A DNA stretch of 64,000 nucleotides from Stichopus chloronotus (GCA_021234535.1 CM037842.1:4243315-4307314), one strand, 5' to 3'. Counted from the first letter of the stretch, positions 1-11,985 are shown. Notes: a model not told the origin generated them from the letters alone. Program-made: numbers and translations.

Positions 1-34
1 GTCAACTCTTTGTTTTCGCAGACAAAGGTCGTAT
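1..34 (-). CDS. Gene 1 exon: start of SUEL lectin domain (cut by window edge)
   Basis: The reverse strand reads an acceptor ctcctcag and then DTTFVCENKELT, using a G carried over from the previous exon. It matches the start of the gene-2 SUEL exon (DTTFVCEGEQLT), including the intron bases just upstream of the acceptor. The rest of the domain lies outside the window. Confidence 0.75.
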
Positions 35-3000
35 CTGAGGAGACATAATCAAAACATATCCAAATTACACAGTGTCTACTGGTTAATCTACTGGTTAATC
101 TACTGGGACCAAAAACTGATTATATAAATGTAAACACTTAGGGAATGCAGTCTTTATCCTGTCAATCTTTATTCTAAATTTGTGGTCTTTCACAACATAT
201 CAAGAATACAGTATCACTTACTACGATAATTCATCCGAATCATTAACACACTGACAGGGCACATTATCTTAGACAACCCCTTGTCTGAAAAAAATTTCAA
301 TTCATCACATTTTCAATAAAGGCAGTAAATAGTTACATCACTAAGAAGCTAACCAGGAGCTTTTGTATACAATGATTTCCTTCCCGTTTGACACAAAATA
401 AACAATATTATCCCAATGAGCTTTCTCAAGAAAATGGCACTACGGAAGTATTAATTTTTAGATTAAACGACCTGAAACCAAGAATTTCTTGGGAGATGAC
501 ACGCCTTTAATAATGTTGCACCGGATTCTATTCTAAGGTCTCGTGCAAGTTAAAAAAAATCCATATGGGAGAGGTTGACGGTCACTTATCCCATTTTTTG
601 CCCCTATTGACACGCCGGTACTCTCCTATCATAAGAAATACGCTAAACTAAGTAAATAAATTTTAATTAAATACGGCAATATTATTTACGGCAACATATT
701 TTAAGCATAAGTCTTTAACCGTCTTCGGTTGTCTTTCCTGGTGTATTATTAGTAAGAAGGGTATTATTCTGTCTAACCTTTACTTCAATGGCATTACAAG
801 CAGAAGAGTAGACAAGATCATTACAATGTGATGCCCGTAGGGCAAGCTGTAGTCTGGGAGTTTATTCATTTATTTATTGTCCTGCTTTCTAAGCTATCTC
901 ATTTTCATTTGTTTTAAATTTTGAGAAAATAATTTGGCATTCAGCTAGTCAGAGAGCCAAAAAATATATTTCCAAGCGTTGACAATTGGCAACTGTGAAC
1001 TCCAACTGGCCATTATAACACACTACATGAAACGGTATTCTGAACGTCAGTTCCGACACTTATAGTACATAAAGTAAAGGCTGATAATGGTCCAAACACG
1101 ATGTGCTTTTATTTTTTTTTCTTAGAAAAATCGGCACAGTTTATATTTATTTCTGAGAAACACAATATACTTTTATCTAGATAACTATAAACCAGTGTTA
1201 AGCGTAAATGCTAAATATACAGAATTAACAGTACATCTTTTCGTAGTATTAATACGTGTAAAATCATTAATGAAAAGATGTATTTAATGGCACATACATT
1301 TATCCCATACAGAGAGTAAGCCATAGAAGTCTTTGGACCTCGGTGGCACATGACATTGATAAAGACAAATACAATAACGTGTCATGATACGAATGTCAAT
1401 TTTTCTCGCTTACTAAAAGCCGTATTTCTCGAGTGGCGTTCTTTCAATACTATTATTTTTACATAATCTTGGTAATCATCAAACGTCGTTGCCCGTATGG
1501 AACCCTTCCAAGTTTTAAAGCCTTATTTACACCTACATATATGAAAATATACTTTCTACTACGTTTGAACTCTTGACAATCCCTCGTAATTGGGTGCGAA
1601 CGTTTTAACTCTACCTACCATAATCACATTCTTCCCAAAAGGCGACGTTACCAGTGTTAAATTTCTCATGAAAGTGAGCAATCTCATCATTCGAGCCAAA
1701 GCAAACCGCATGCGATTCTATTGAGATATTCTTGCAGGTTTCCTTGGCGTCGTTCCACGATACAGGGTGAGTGCAATTAATGACGATGTAACAGCTATTT
1801 CCAATCCGTCCACTGCTAATTTTATCACACTCTATGAAGGAGAATGTACAGATTAACAACTTCAAATACGTTAATTTCGCTTTATCTACCCTTAACGGAG
1901 GATGCAGACTTTGAAGGAGCAAAAATAGCCTTCATTGTCTATTTTCCATTATTCTCATCCATTCGATGCCAATCTGGAAAATACCATCTCTGATATGTTT
2001 CTTTCAGGAGGTATTTCATTCATTAGATTGTTAATTACCGCAGAAAGAAGAGTGATTCGTTTTTTGTTTGCGGGTAAGAAGTTAGCAGAACCAGGCCCTG
2101 TAGTAAATGTGCGGATTTTCCGTGTGAAGGCCTCACAACAAAAACGCATTGCTTCAGGAAATTAGGCTTCTTTTGGACAAATAGGTCATGATACGGTAGT
2201 TTGCACAGCTTTTTATTACTATACAAAATATAGCCAGTCTTTTGGTGCACTTTTGACAAGTGTAGGAAAAACAGCATCCTGCTTTAATGTACAGAATACA
2301 TAGGAGTATGTGGTGGTATAAGAACGCAAACGAAATTTTTAATAATTCACTTACATTCAGGTAACGCCAAACAATTTGTAACAGGGATAATTGTATTGAT
2401 AATACAATTATGGAAATGTACAGTGGAGGTTTTCTTACACGGTCAGATCCTTTTTTAATATGTCATGTATAACATACATTTTTCAAGGACGTTGCAAAAG
2501 GCTTTCGAGGGATCATGAAGATCGTGGTAAGTTTGGTGAGTAATTTCAGGTATTTTGGACTACAATATCATTGTCTAGACAAATAATCACGTATTACATA
2601 ATGAGGTATAATTAGTTTTATGCAACTTTCGGAAATTTCCTCACCATGCCCCCCTCTCCCACTTGAATATGTACCACAGATTCCATACGCCGTTAGTTTT
2701 TGGTCATTTAAAGATAACCCAGAATTTTAAGTACCAGAAACAAAATTCAAAAGAGAAGATTTGTGCCTCGTTGTGGAATGAGTTTCATGATCTTCATTCA
2801 ATTGCGTCTAACGATATTACATGAAACTTAAAGCAGAACTTATATTCAAATTCAGAGCCAGTCAAAACCTGTACCTGTTCTTTGCCTTGTCGCAATTTCG
2901 TCTGATGCACACGCCATCGATTCAGTAGCTGTGAAGTAAATAATCACATTTGGAGAAAGTAGACCTAATTTATGTTTAACCAAAATAAGGAAAACCCTTT

Positions 3001-6000
3001 ATTCCTCCAACCACCCGATAGTGACTTACACAGTGAGAACAACCTTTCCTCTGGCATGATTGCCATAATTGTAACTTGAAACCAAAACCTAGGAGAGACT
3101 TCCCTGCAAATGTCATTCTTCTCTTTTCTATGTGTAATCAGTTCCATCGATGTAGTCGCCAAAAAGTGCATTTTGTAACATTGAACACACCCTTCTAAAA
3201 CACATTAGAACGTTATGGTGATGCATTTATAATATTTCACCGAAAACATTCGAATTTCCACTTACATTGTTGATGTTTGTTTTACCTAAGATGTTTGTCT
3301 ATTGTTGTACACCTCGAAAGATAATTAGAAAGAAAAATAAGTAGAAGACGTTGCCATGCTGTGCCTGTGATGTATTACTGTGAAAAGTAATGACCATAAT
3401 CCCATTGTAACTCCTATAGACTGTCTCTTTGTGTGTAAGTCTCGTTTAAAACTCTATACCACTCTTCAAATTATCTGCTTTTCTTCAGACCCCCTTTATG
3501 TCTGTGTTTACTCCTCCTAAAATATAAGAACAATATCCCCCACAAAGAATTGTACAGATCAAATATTAGACAGGGAACCAAAGGAACCACAGAATGATAA
3601 CAACGTTAAAAATCAATTTTGAAAACAAAAACCCATTAGATACATATATTACGGGTTACAGATCAGCTTTGATGAAATTCGCCTCTGATAAATGTAAGAG
3701 GTACTACACATTGTAAATAAATGTAATACAAGTTAAGCAAAAAACCTTAAAAGACAACTTTAGTGTCAAGCAGACATGCCTAAGTATCAACATTGACCAC
3801 TTTTTTCACATGCTCGATGATAATATAAATATAAATATCGGCAGAGTGCAACCTTAAGGTCGTCGACTACCTGGACGTCACCTTTGACCTCCGTTACAAC
3901 TCACACCGCCCCTACCGCAAACCAAATGATGACACGGTGTACATCAACCACCCTTCCAACCACCCCTTCAGGTCACCAAACAAATTCCTGGAGGCATAAG
4001 TAAACGCATATCACTACTCTCCCACAACGAGTCCTTCGACACTGTCGCACATCTCTACAACAACGCCCTGAAAGATGCTGGGTTACCTGACACGTTAAAG
4101 TACACCCCCTGCAAAGAGACAAACTTTAATTCAAAATCTATACCCAAAGTTTAGTTTTTAAACACTAATCAAACACCCCTTAATTCAGTTTGTGTAAATC
4201 TGTTGTAAATAACATTAGTCCACATCCAAGATAAAATGACCTCACGTTTTCATAGCTATCCGATTATGAGAACAACAAGGTAAGAGGCGACAGACTTACT
4301 TAATTCTTTCGTTGCCTGTGTTTCTTTTGACGTGCTTGTTATTGTAGTGGCTGAAAAGAAAACAGTTAATTTTTACTTTGTAACTATATATACGTGATGG
4401 TGCTCACCTAACGAGACAACATTTGAGTCAAAACTTATCCTTAAAGTTTAGTTTTAAAACACTAACCCTAATGCGCTCTAATTCAGTATTCATTCACGTA
4501 TTTCGATATTAAAATCCACAGTGATGTCCTTGATGTTTTATTGCTGCCTATTTTCTTTTTTTTTTTTCTTTTTTCTTTTTTGAGAACGACAATCTAAATG
4601 GGAAGACTTACATGGTCTTGTCGTTTCTATTTCTCACGATTTCTTTTGTTTTGCTGTAGACACTGAAGTGGAAACTATAGAAGCTTAAAATTGTCTCAAA
4701 GATTAGAATATCTGTGTTCTGTACATTGGACAATTTTCGACAAAATGTCTAGATAACATAACATAACTTACATTTGTCTTTAGGCGTGTTTTTGCAATCG
4801 TGAAAGAAATAGTTCTACCGCTGCATATAGTGATCAATTAAAGCACTTTTAAAGTAGTAGCAATTGTTATTTAGAATTTGACAGTGTTTCTTTCATGGAT
4901 ATGACAGTTGTTACAACATTGAACATATATAATACTTTCCGGTTCTTAAATTTCACTCTTCACCTGTTTGTTTGGTAATGACACCTTCCACTGAGATTGT
5001 GTCACAAACGTCGTCCCCTTCCAGTTCCCATCGCCTAGTTCCTTCTTCATCAAAGACTGTTACGTAATGGCAAGTCCGTTCTCCTGCGAAATTTATAGAT
5101 AAGTTTTTAGTCGCTGCTTATTTCACTGACACATCTTCTGGGATGTATTGTGTATAATATAAACCGCCTACCTGTGAAGCTATTCAATTAAACGAATTAA
5201 CTTGCTTTATTAAATTATGAAACCATGGCACTCATTGCAGTATCTCGGAGTATTTAACGACAAATGATACAGAGCAATGCTTTCATCTATATTTTCTGAC
5301 ATATCAGTCCTCCATAAAGTGCCTACCATGATTTTCATCACAAAAACCGCAGACCGTAATATGTTTATAATATAAACGTACATAGTGTCCGTTACTGATG
5401 TATGTATTTATGTGGTCTAATTAATGTTTTACGTAGAGAGATTGAATTTGAAAATCTTTACCCATCGTACCATACTGCTATAGCCATAAAAAAAAAATTT
5501 ATATATTAAAAAAATACATTAAAGTTACTTAAGCCAGACAAAATGATACAAAACATCTGGGATGAGACGAACTGATAAAAGCTAAGACATTACTATGCAA
5601 AACCCGATAGTCAAAGAGTATGAGTTTGATGACTACAGGGATGTTGAAAAAAAACAATTGAACAATAGAACTGGATAGATGGCAAAAGAAAAATATAGGC
5701 AAGTACTATGAAACTAGTCCTTAATGATATTCTGTCAAATAGAGTGTAAAATTTCGATCCTCTGACCTTGTTATCTCATCGCCCTATAGGGGCAAGATGA
5801 GATATTGTAGTCACTTAGCTAGTGGAGCTATATATTGTACTGTGCACCCATGGGGGAATGGTTGCCATGGAAACGCTTGGAGTGGATGAGTAGCGACACC
5901 CCAGGGGTACCCCATGGTAGAGTGACCATGGGTACAGGAGGGTCCTGTTGGGTAGTATACATGAAAACGTGTCCGTGCCAATGGGTGTGTGCATGTGTGT

Positions 6001-9000
6001 GCGTGTGTGTGTGTGTGTGTCTGTGCGTGCGTCCAGACGTGTCCAAATTGTGGTTTTTCTAGAACAGTTTGAAAAGCATATGAGCGATTAAGTTGAAACT
6101 TGGTAAGGTTGTGCATAACGCCAATATGTGCGAGATGTATTAGTTGTATGGTAAATCGAGTCAAATTTGCTGACTTTTGAGAAAAAAAAAAGCCAATTGT
6201 ACCCCAAATTTGCTATTTCCAGCATATCTTGAGAACTATTAGACCAATTAACTTAAATTTTGCAAGTACTTACCTGAGAACACATAGTTCAACATTATAT
6301 TACTGTAATGCTAAATCCAGTGAATTTTGCTGATTTTTTAGAAAAAAGCCAATTTTGCCCCAAAATTTGTATTTTCAATATATCGTGAGAACTATTAGAC
6401 CAATTAACTTAAAATTTTGATAGGACTTACCTGAAAACACATTGTTCAACATAATATTACTATAATGGTAAATCCAGTGAAATTTGCTGATTTTGGAGGA
6501 AAAAAAGCCAATTTTGCCCCAAAATTGTTATTTCCAGCATATCTTGAGAAGTATTTGAGCATTTAATGCAAAAGTTTGCAAGGACTTACTTGAGAATGTA
6601 ATATTCAAGGTATATCACTTCTGTATTAAAGAGAGTGAAACTTGCTGATTTTTTTAGAAAAAAAGCCAATTTTGCCCTAAAATTTCGTAACCCTAACCAC
6701 CATATCTTGAGAGCTAATTAAGCATTATATGCAAAATTTTGCAAGGCCGTTCCTATGAATACAATAATGAAGATACAGCATATTACTCTAACAGTAAACT
6801 GGCGAAATTGTATGATTGTTTGGTAACAAACTAAGAGCCAGCATCTGGGTCAATAGACACCACCTTTTTAACTTTAGCCAAAACATCTTTAGCAGAACGA
6901 GCCCCTTTGGATAATGTCTTTTATGAGAACATTATTTTTAAGTCAAACAATAATTTTAGCAGATCCAGGTCCTGCATAGGTAAATAGGAGACGTATGTGC
7001 AAATACCCATAGAGGGATGCTGTTATATCCCGCCCCTAACTCTAACCACTAAGCCTAACCTACATCGAATAACCCAATCATGTTATAATTGTGTTATGTA
7101 GCGTAATATGCGCAGATACTTTTGAGCCATTAGTTATCGTTACTTGAGCTTAGTAGCACCAGGCTATAACCTTAAGTCTGCTACCTTACAGTAGATATCA
7201 GTATTGAGATGCTTACCACCATTTTATGCTTGAAGAATGTTTGCCAGTAATTACAACCAGTTCCCCGAACTAGGTCTCTGTGAGATGTGGTTGCAGTAAA
7301 CTATTACAAATCCCGTGTGCATGCCCTGTATTTAAATCAGTGCTTGTTGGAGATGAGATGCGCAAATCCGTGGATTGCCCTTTTGTCTTATATTGCATTT
7401 ACTATACTGTCCTAGTTAATAAAATTTATTCGTCCACGTATCTATTCTCCTAAAAGTATGAAAATGGTTTCAACAAAAAGCGGCCTTCGTGACGCACATC
7501 GAGCTATGATTAGTCGTGGGTATAAGGGTAAATATGAACATCTATACATGACGATCGATTTTCAGGTTTTGAGTACTGTTCAACAGTTTGCTAACATCAA
7601 TTGCACACTGTTCCTCCACTTAACTGTACCTTGATAATGATATTGTGTAAGGCGCAATGTACAAAGTTAAGTCTAGTCGAACTACTTAATTTTCGTTTAC
7701 AGTTTAGTATCACGTAACAAAAGTTGGAAGCTTAAAGTATTATTTTGTTTTCAGAATGATCTAAAACTGAAAAGATACCCCATGAAATGAAAGAAGACTA
7801 CAGAAACGTTGAGCGACACAGAAAAACAGTTATCTGAATTAAAGGGTACAAATATTGTATAAACAAAGAATGAGAATGTCAAGACACAGGGGAAAGTAAC
7901 CTCTGGAAATATGAGCAAAACGTTTTTCACATTGCCTATATATGTCGTATGGTAATTATTTATAAATAACCCTAATTCAATGCAGATTAATATTTTCCCA
8001 ATCACTTAATTAAAGGATAGAGATCTAAGTAAAACAACATTCCTTTCTGATCATTCATACTACCTTTTGTTACGGGTTACATGTTTTCTTAAAACATAGG
8101 TAATTATTGCAATTAAAACAAGAGGGCAATCCACTGGGTTGCATGTCATCCCTATCGTGATATATAATCACTAGCTCTTTTACACGCGTGTGTAATAGTC
8201 GATCGAAAGTTGGAACACTTAGTGCTTTACATTATACACAGTACATAAGTACACGTAGCTACAATCTTGGACAAAATACCTTGGGACACCCCGCGCCCCC
8301 GTTCAATGTTGGCTATAGTATTGCTGTTCAAAGGGTACATTCACTTCTATAGCGCAACATTGGGAAGGGGCGCGAGGTTTCATGTTATCCTCTCACCTAA
8401 AATTCAGTATTATATTTGCAACATACGACAAAGTGTCCCAACAATTTTGTCCAAGATTGTAGGCGCAGCGCGCTCTGCCATGGATGTGCAAAATGTTGGT
8501 AAATGTAGCAGTCACGCGTGGGAGCCAAAGTACGTGTTGCAGATCGCATGTGTGTCAAAGTAAACCTTTGATTTCCTTTATTTCTCAGATCAGAGCACTG
8601 CCACCTTAAGCGAAACAACCATTTGCATTAATTAATTTATTTTCCTGCCCAAACGTACTGTAAACAATTCAATTTCTTGGCTAGTGTATAGACGACATGT
8701 AACAGTAAAACCATACTGAGTGAGGGCATTACCACAAGCATGGAAAACGACATTCTTGTATGATTGTTCAGTTCAAACATGGTTGCGTATCTTGAAATAT
8801 TAAGCGACATTCTATGGAAAAGCAAAGACCTAATAACTTATGTTGCATATTGTACTAACAGAACCTACCGTACGGTATTATGTGCCCTATTGACCTATGA
8901 AGTCACCGATTGTGTGAACACTACATATCATAATCGGGTACCTAACGACCGAGATTGAAACTCGTTAGAGCTACTGTATAGAAGGAAATCGCGATACACT

Positions 9001-10402
9001 TTTCCAAAGCATTTTACCGATTACAGATTCGACCTGTCACCGCTGACCTTTGACCTCTCACCTTAAATTTTGACTAAATACAAAACTTCTGATTGGTGTT
9101 TGTGAATCTGAGAGGATATTTACTTAATCTTAAGCGTTTACTTTACAATGGAGTGTCTGTTATTGAAGAACATGTTCGCACCTCATAAGTGAGCTTTACC
9201 TGTCACCTAATAAGGCAAGGATATTTAAAATGCATCGCATATAATTCCTGTTATTGCTATGTTCACCCATTTGTAGTCACAAGAGAATGAGTGTTGAAAT
9301 AAGGATTTTAGAATGTTAGAGAAATAACACCTCACAAGTGAGTGCTGGTGGGCCTATGTGCCTTTTTTAATGTACATACCGAAACTCCTGAGAGCAATTA
9401 GATTTTTGTCTCATGTAAGATTCAAGACGTCTATGTTTACGAGTCTTTCAAAAAGTCTGATGATTGGCTAAAAAAGCACGAATATGCATAGGAGAGGACA
9501 TCATTGAGTTCTACTGATTGTAATTGATTACGTCGCATTTATGATTTTTAATTACACAATTTTTTACGCTGATTCAGTACTTCGAATGCAGTCAGAGCTT
9601 ACATGGGTGTAAAGAAATGTAAGAAAATTTATGAAATATTTTCCTATGAAAATGACAGTGATCACACTTAACAAAGCAAGTAGAAAGACCAATAAAATCT
9701 TTTATATAATCCTATTAATTTATAACTTCGTCAAATACTTTAACATGGTACCCACAGTTCACACTTATTTTATGGTACTCCCTAGTGTAATTATGTGTAA
9801 GTCAAGGTCTTCACGTCAATGGCAAAGATCTTAACACTCTTCAAAATCATATCCTCTTGTTACACTCGTGATGATTTGTAATCGTCTTTCTTGCATAGCT
9901 TTACAATTCTTCTAAAGTTTCTTGAACGTTTTGCATGAATGATGTTGCTAGTCTGTTACTGTTTACCCAAAATGCAGTCAACTTTCAAAATGCTGCATGT
10001 CAAAACTCTCAGCAGTATCAACTATTTTTTAGTCAGTCATCAACAACCAATTCAGCAAACAATAAGATGTTGGGTATAACGTATACTTCTGCCCCTAAAG
10101 AGTTCAAAAAAATTTTAATCCAACCTCGTCCTTATACCTGCCGTCCTATTCACACTAAGCGACTTTGGAGATTTTTGAAAAATTTCATTTCGAGTTACAC
10201 TGAAATAGTAAATGGGGGCCAACAGGAAAGAGTAACACCATTTAAACACCAAAGTATTTTTTTATTTATGTGCATTTACTTCTAGAAAACGTTGAATGAA
10301 TGTGGTAATAAATGAAGTATGATATTTACCTTTTGTCAATGCGATCAACCAGCAGCATCCAGAAAAAAATATGGCAATGATTTTCAGTAAATGCATGGTC
10401 AT
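1..10402 (-). CDS. Gene 1: secreted mosaic lectin (signal peptide, Cys module, short Thr stalk, CTLD-like segment, SUEL domain), partial
   Basis: This multi-exon gene reads right to left and runs off the left edge. Exons seen are 10330-10402 (start codon and signal peptide), 4964-5083 (two-Cys module), 4300-4350 (Thr/Ser stalk), 1619-1831 (C-type-lectin-like segment) and <1-34 (start of a SUEL-type lectin domain). All joins are phase 1 with GT/AG borders and no in-frame stop. The order matches gene 2 at 20529-37059, which supports both models. By family knowledge SUEL and C-type-lectin-like domains bind carbohydrates, so a secreted recognition or adhesion protein is plausible; that role is inferred. 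The stalk is one exon, against twelve in gene 2, with two decayed stalk exons nearby. Introns hold a Penelope-like fragment and a ~1.3-kb repeat element. Extra exons could have been missed. Confidence 0.72.
35..1618 (-). other. Gene 1 intron between the SUEL and CTLD-like exons
   Basis: This is AT-rich sequence without a recognisable exon or mobile element. The phases of the flanking exons join directly, so no second half of a C-type lectin domain is needed here, and I could not find one. Confidence 0.55.
1619..1831 (-). CDS. Gene 1 exon: C-type-lectin-like half domain
   Basis: The exon encodes 71 residues: CDKISSGRIGNSCYIV, then a SWNDAKETC stretch, an SHAVCFGS stretch, and it ends FWEECDYG. 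The W..A...C pattern following CY is typical of the N-terminal half of a C-type lectin-like domain; the C-terminal half with its usual Ca/sugar-binding residues is absent. The acceptor is ...cttcatag and the donor gtaggt. Gene 2 has the equivalent exon at 25702-25917, one codon longer. An N-glycosylation sequon (NCT) is present. A derived, truncated CTLD fold is my interpretation. Confidence 0.72.
1832..3104. other. Gene 1 intron sequence
   Basis: No clear gene is visible here. Around 2215-2270 the minus strand has a weak stalk-exon-like stretch without usable splice sites. A perfect short inverted repeat is listed separately. Confidence 0.4.
2387..2411. repeat. Perfect inverted repeat, 11-bp arms, 3-bp loop
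   Basis: ataattgtatt, gat, aatacaattat. It is AT-only except for one G or C per arm, and lies in a gene 1 intron. It could be a chance palindrome. Confidence 0.7.
3105..3158 (-). pseudogene. Decayed stalk exon of gene 1
   Basis: The reverse strand reads ATTSMELITHRKEKND, matching the opening of the gene-2 stalk exons (consensus xTTSMKSTSxE). The base before the exon is wrong: the acceptor that should read ag reads gg, and no donor follows. I read it as a dead member of the stalk-exon family. Confidence 0.6.
3841..4135 (+). mobile_element. Penelope-like retroelement fragment (reverse transcriptase C-terminal part)
   Basis: The plus strand encodes VDYLDVTFDL, then HRPYRKPNDDTVYINHPSNH and, after a one-base shift, QIPGGISKRISLLS. 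These match the colinear stretch of the better preserved element at 42.3-43.5 kb (VDFLDVSLNL, YQPYRKPGDQPIYVNSNSNH). Frame breaks show it is inactive. It is more GC-rich than its surroundings and lies in a gene 1 intron. Confidence 0.75.
4300..4350 (-). CDS. Gene 1 exon: Thr/Ser-rich stalk segment
   Basis: The 51-bp exon encodes ATTITSTSKETQATKEL with acceptor ttttcag and donor gtaagt, phase 1 on both sides. It belongs to the stalk-exon family of gene 2. It is the only usable copy I found in gene 1, so the predicted stalk is very short. Confidence 0.68.
4612..4662 (-). pseudogene. Decayed stalk exon with in-frame stop
   Basis: Acceptor (cacttcag) and donor (gtaagt) are intact and the length is canonical, but the frame reads VSTAKQKKS and then TGA. 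If spliced in, it would end the protein before the lectin domains, so it is either skipped or is a truncating alternative exon. Confidence 0.6.
4964..5083 (-). CDS. Gene 1 exon: ~40-residue two-cysteine module of unknown family
   Basis: The 120-bp exon, phase 1 at both ends, encodes GERTCHYVTVFDEEGTRRWE and continues LEGDDVCDTISVEGVITKQT. It has two Cys and one Trp, all at the positions found in the gene-2 module (36353-36472). It lies just after the signal peptide. I do not recognise a named domain. Confidence 0.7.
5775..7085 (+). repeat. Composite repeat element with ~158-bp internal tandem units, copy A
   Basis: The first ~250 bases are relatively GC-rich and contain several short palindromic pieces. 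A GT-rich microsatellite follows, then about five degenerate tandem units. The anchor gccaattttgcccc or a close variant recurs at 6192, 6348, 6507 and 6665, a period of 156-159 bp. A non-repeated tail ends near the string taaccactaagcctaacct. A second copy lies inverted at 11060-11985. No coding potential was seen; it is probably a non-autonomous mobile element in a gene 1 intron. Confidence 0.75.
5984..6034 (+). repeat. (GT)n-rich microsatellite
   Basis: Imperfect gt repeats with gc interruptions lie inside repeat copy A. Apparent open frames over this tract, rich in His/Thr or Cys/Val, are artefacts of it. Confidence 0.85.
7086..8116. other. Gene 1 intron, no gene seen
   Basis: The only repeat noticed is at about 7345-7395. 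It is an inverted partial copy of the family at 8117 and 13345 (gagatgagatgc...tggattgccctttt). Confidence 0.4.
8117..8530 (+). repeat. Dispersed repeat, copy interrupted by a MITE
   Basis: It begins agagggcaatccactgggtt, and its end resembles ccatggatgtgcaaaatgtt. The same left and right parts adjoin each other at 13345-13545 without the 198-bp insert. It is non-coding, and its class is unknown. Confidence 0.7.
8262..8459. mobile_element. Tc1/mariner-like MITE with TA target duplication
   Basis: The terminal inverted repeats are about 27-28 bp. The left end reads caatcttggacaaaat and then accttgggacac; the right end is its near-exact reverse complement. The dinucleotide TA flanks both ends (8260-8261, 8460-8461), the target duplication of the IS630-Tc1/mariner superfamily. 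At 198 bp it has no room for a transposase and is non-autonomous. Confidence 0.85.
8531..10329. other. Gene 1 first intron, no feature recognised
   Basis: Several short open frames exist (for example 9935-10285 plus) but show no domain, splice context or conserved motif. Confidence 0.4.
10330..10402 (-). CDS. Gene 1 exon 1: start codon and signal peptide
   Basis: The exon encodes 24 codons opening MTMHLLKIIAIFFSGCC, followed by WLIALTK. This is a short N-region and a long hydrophobic core typical of a secretory signal. The donor is gtaaat at phase 1, matching the acceptor phase of the module exon at 5083. A second ATG two codons later could also initiate. Confidence 0.72.
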
Positions 10403-10719
10403 CTCCTCTCTATTTTGTTGTCTATGAAATAATCAAAAAGACAGATATGACACTAAAAATGAATAGCTACAACCAAAGTTTTTTTTTTTTTTTTTGGTCT
10501 ATCTCGGTCCGATTAGGAATCTTTTACGACGTTGATGGACAGATGGACTCTTTCAATATCCCTGTGCTTCAATAACAAGCAAACGTCAATCTCACTTTTA
10601 AATATACCAAACCGAATGCAATTGGACGTTCTCGCGAGTACACTTCTGTTTCCTTCTAATTCAAATAATGTCAATGAGTACATCAGTTGAAAATGATGTC
10701 AGCTAGCCAAAATAGTTGC

Positions 10720-10734
10720 TTTTGAATATTCATG
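10720..10734 (-). promoter_or_regulatory. Upstream block shared by genes 1 and 2 (candidate promoter element)
   Basis: The plus-strand string ttttgaatattcatg lies 318 bases 5' of the gene 1 start codon. The identical 15-mer lies 299 bases 5' of the gene 2 start codon (37358-37372). It contains the palindrome gaatattc. Conservation of position suggests a promoter remnant, but similar strings also occur elsewhere (about 23990). Confidence 0.35.
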
Positions 10735-11059
10735 GAAGATAAATGAATAAGGTAGCCTAAAAATATAATATCCTGTCCACCCAAAGAAATTAATTAACAC
10801 ACTTTTTTTTTATTCAGTTTTCCTCCATTGTGATGAAGAGAACATAATACATGTAATACATACATGCAGTTTCATGACTACCAGATATCTATGGCATTAC
10901 ACAATTTGATTCTTTAGGGAAAAAGTAAATTATTAATATCTCAAGAGTCAGTACAGTATCTACGTGAATAGCTTAGAGTAATATGATGAAGAGTTAAGCA
11001 ATTGAAGGTATCATTTCACAACAAAATGTGAACTGCATGGCTGGAGTTTATTTTTATGC

Positions 11060-11985
11060 TACATTTTAAACAATTATAACATTGGGTTAAACTTACTCCA
11101 CATAGGTTAGGCTTAGTGGTTAGAGTTAGGGGCACGATGTAAAAGCATCCTTCTATGGCTTATATCACCTTCACATTATTCTCCTATTTACCTGTGCAGG
11201 ACCTGGTTCTGCTAAAATTATTGTTTGACTTAAATATAACGTTCCCGTAATTGGCAGGAATGTTCCAATATATTACCCACAGGAGCCACTTCTGCTAAAA
11301 TTGTTTTGGCTTAACTTAAAAGGTGGTGTATATTGACTAGGATTCCGGCTCTATTTTGTTTACCAAACAATCATCAAATTTCACCAATTTACTATAAGAG
11401 TGATGCACTTTATCTTCATTATTGTGTTCATAGGAAGGTGCCTTGCAAAATTTTGCGTATAATGCTCATGAAATTAGCTCTCAAAATATGGTAACAATCC
11501 AAATTTTTAGGCGAAATTAGCTTTCTCAAAAATTAGAACTGAAATTTCACTGGATTTACCATTACAAATTTTGTTGCAAAATTGACTTTTTTTCTCAAAA
11601 ATCAATAAATTCCACACCCTTACTACAAAAGAAGTATACCTTGAAACATTTCATTCTCAGGTTAGTCCTTGCAAAATGGTGCATTAAATACTCAGATACT
11701 TTTCAAGATACGCTGGAAATATAAAGTTTTAGGGGCAAATTTGGCTTTTTCAAATAAAATCAGCAAATTTCACTGGATTCACCATTACAGTAATATTATG
11801 TTGAAAATCGTGTACTCAGGTAAGTCCTAAAAAAGCCTCAACTTAATTAATGTAATAGTTATGTTTGAGATCTGTTTGAGATATGTTTGAAATACAAATG
11901 TGGGGGACAAATGGGCTTTTTCTCAAAAATCATCAAATTTTGCTTTCTTCACTTCAAAAGTGAAGAGGGCGCTCTTCACTACAAC
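11060..11985 (-). repeat. Composite repeat element with ~158-bp units, copy B (inverted relative to copy A)
   Basis: It is the reverse complement of the tail and tandem units of 5775-7085: ggttaggcttagtggttaga at its left end, then ggacctggttctgctaaaat, then units carrying ttggctttttctcaaaaatc. Shared non-tandem parts show a true paired copy, not chance AT-richness. It lies upstream of gene 1 exon 1. Confidence 0.72.

Noticed and set aside
2215..2270. Possible further stalk exon of gene 1 (minus strand)
   Set aside because: Only a weak match, without AG acceptor or GT donor at the expected places.
5811..6164. 117-codon His/Thr-rich minus frame and its Cys/Val-rich plus counterpart
   Set aside because: They are translations of the (GT)n microsatellite within the repeat element.
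6690..7060. Telomere-like ccctaacc strings
   Set aside because: Short, isolated and part of the dispersed repeat element, not an interstitial telomere array.
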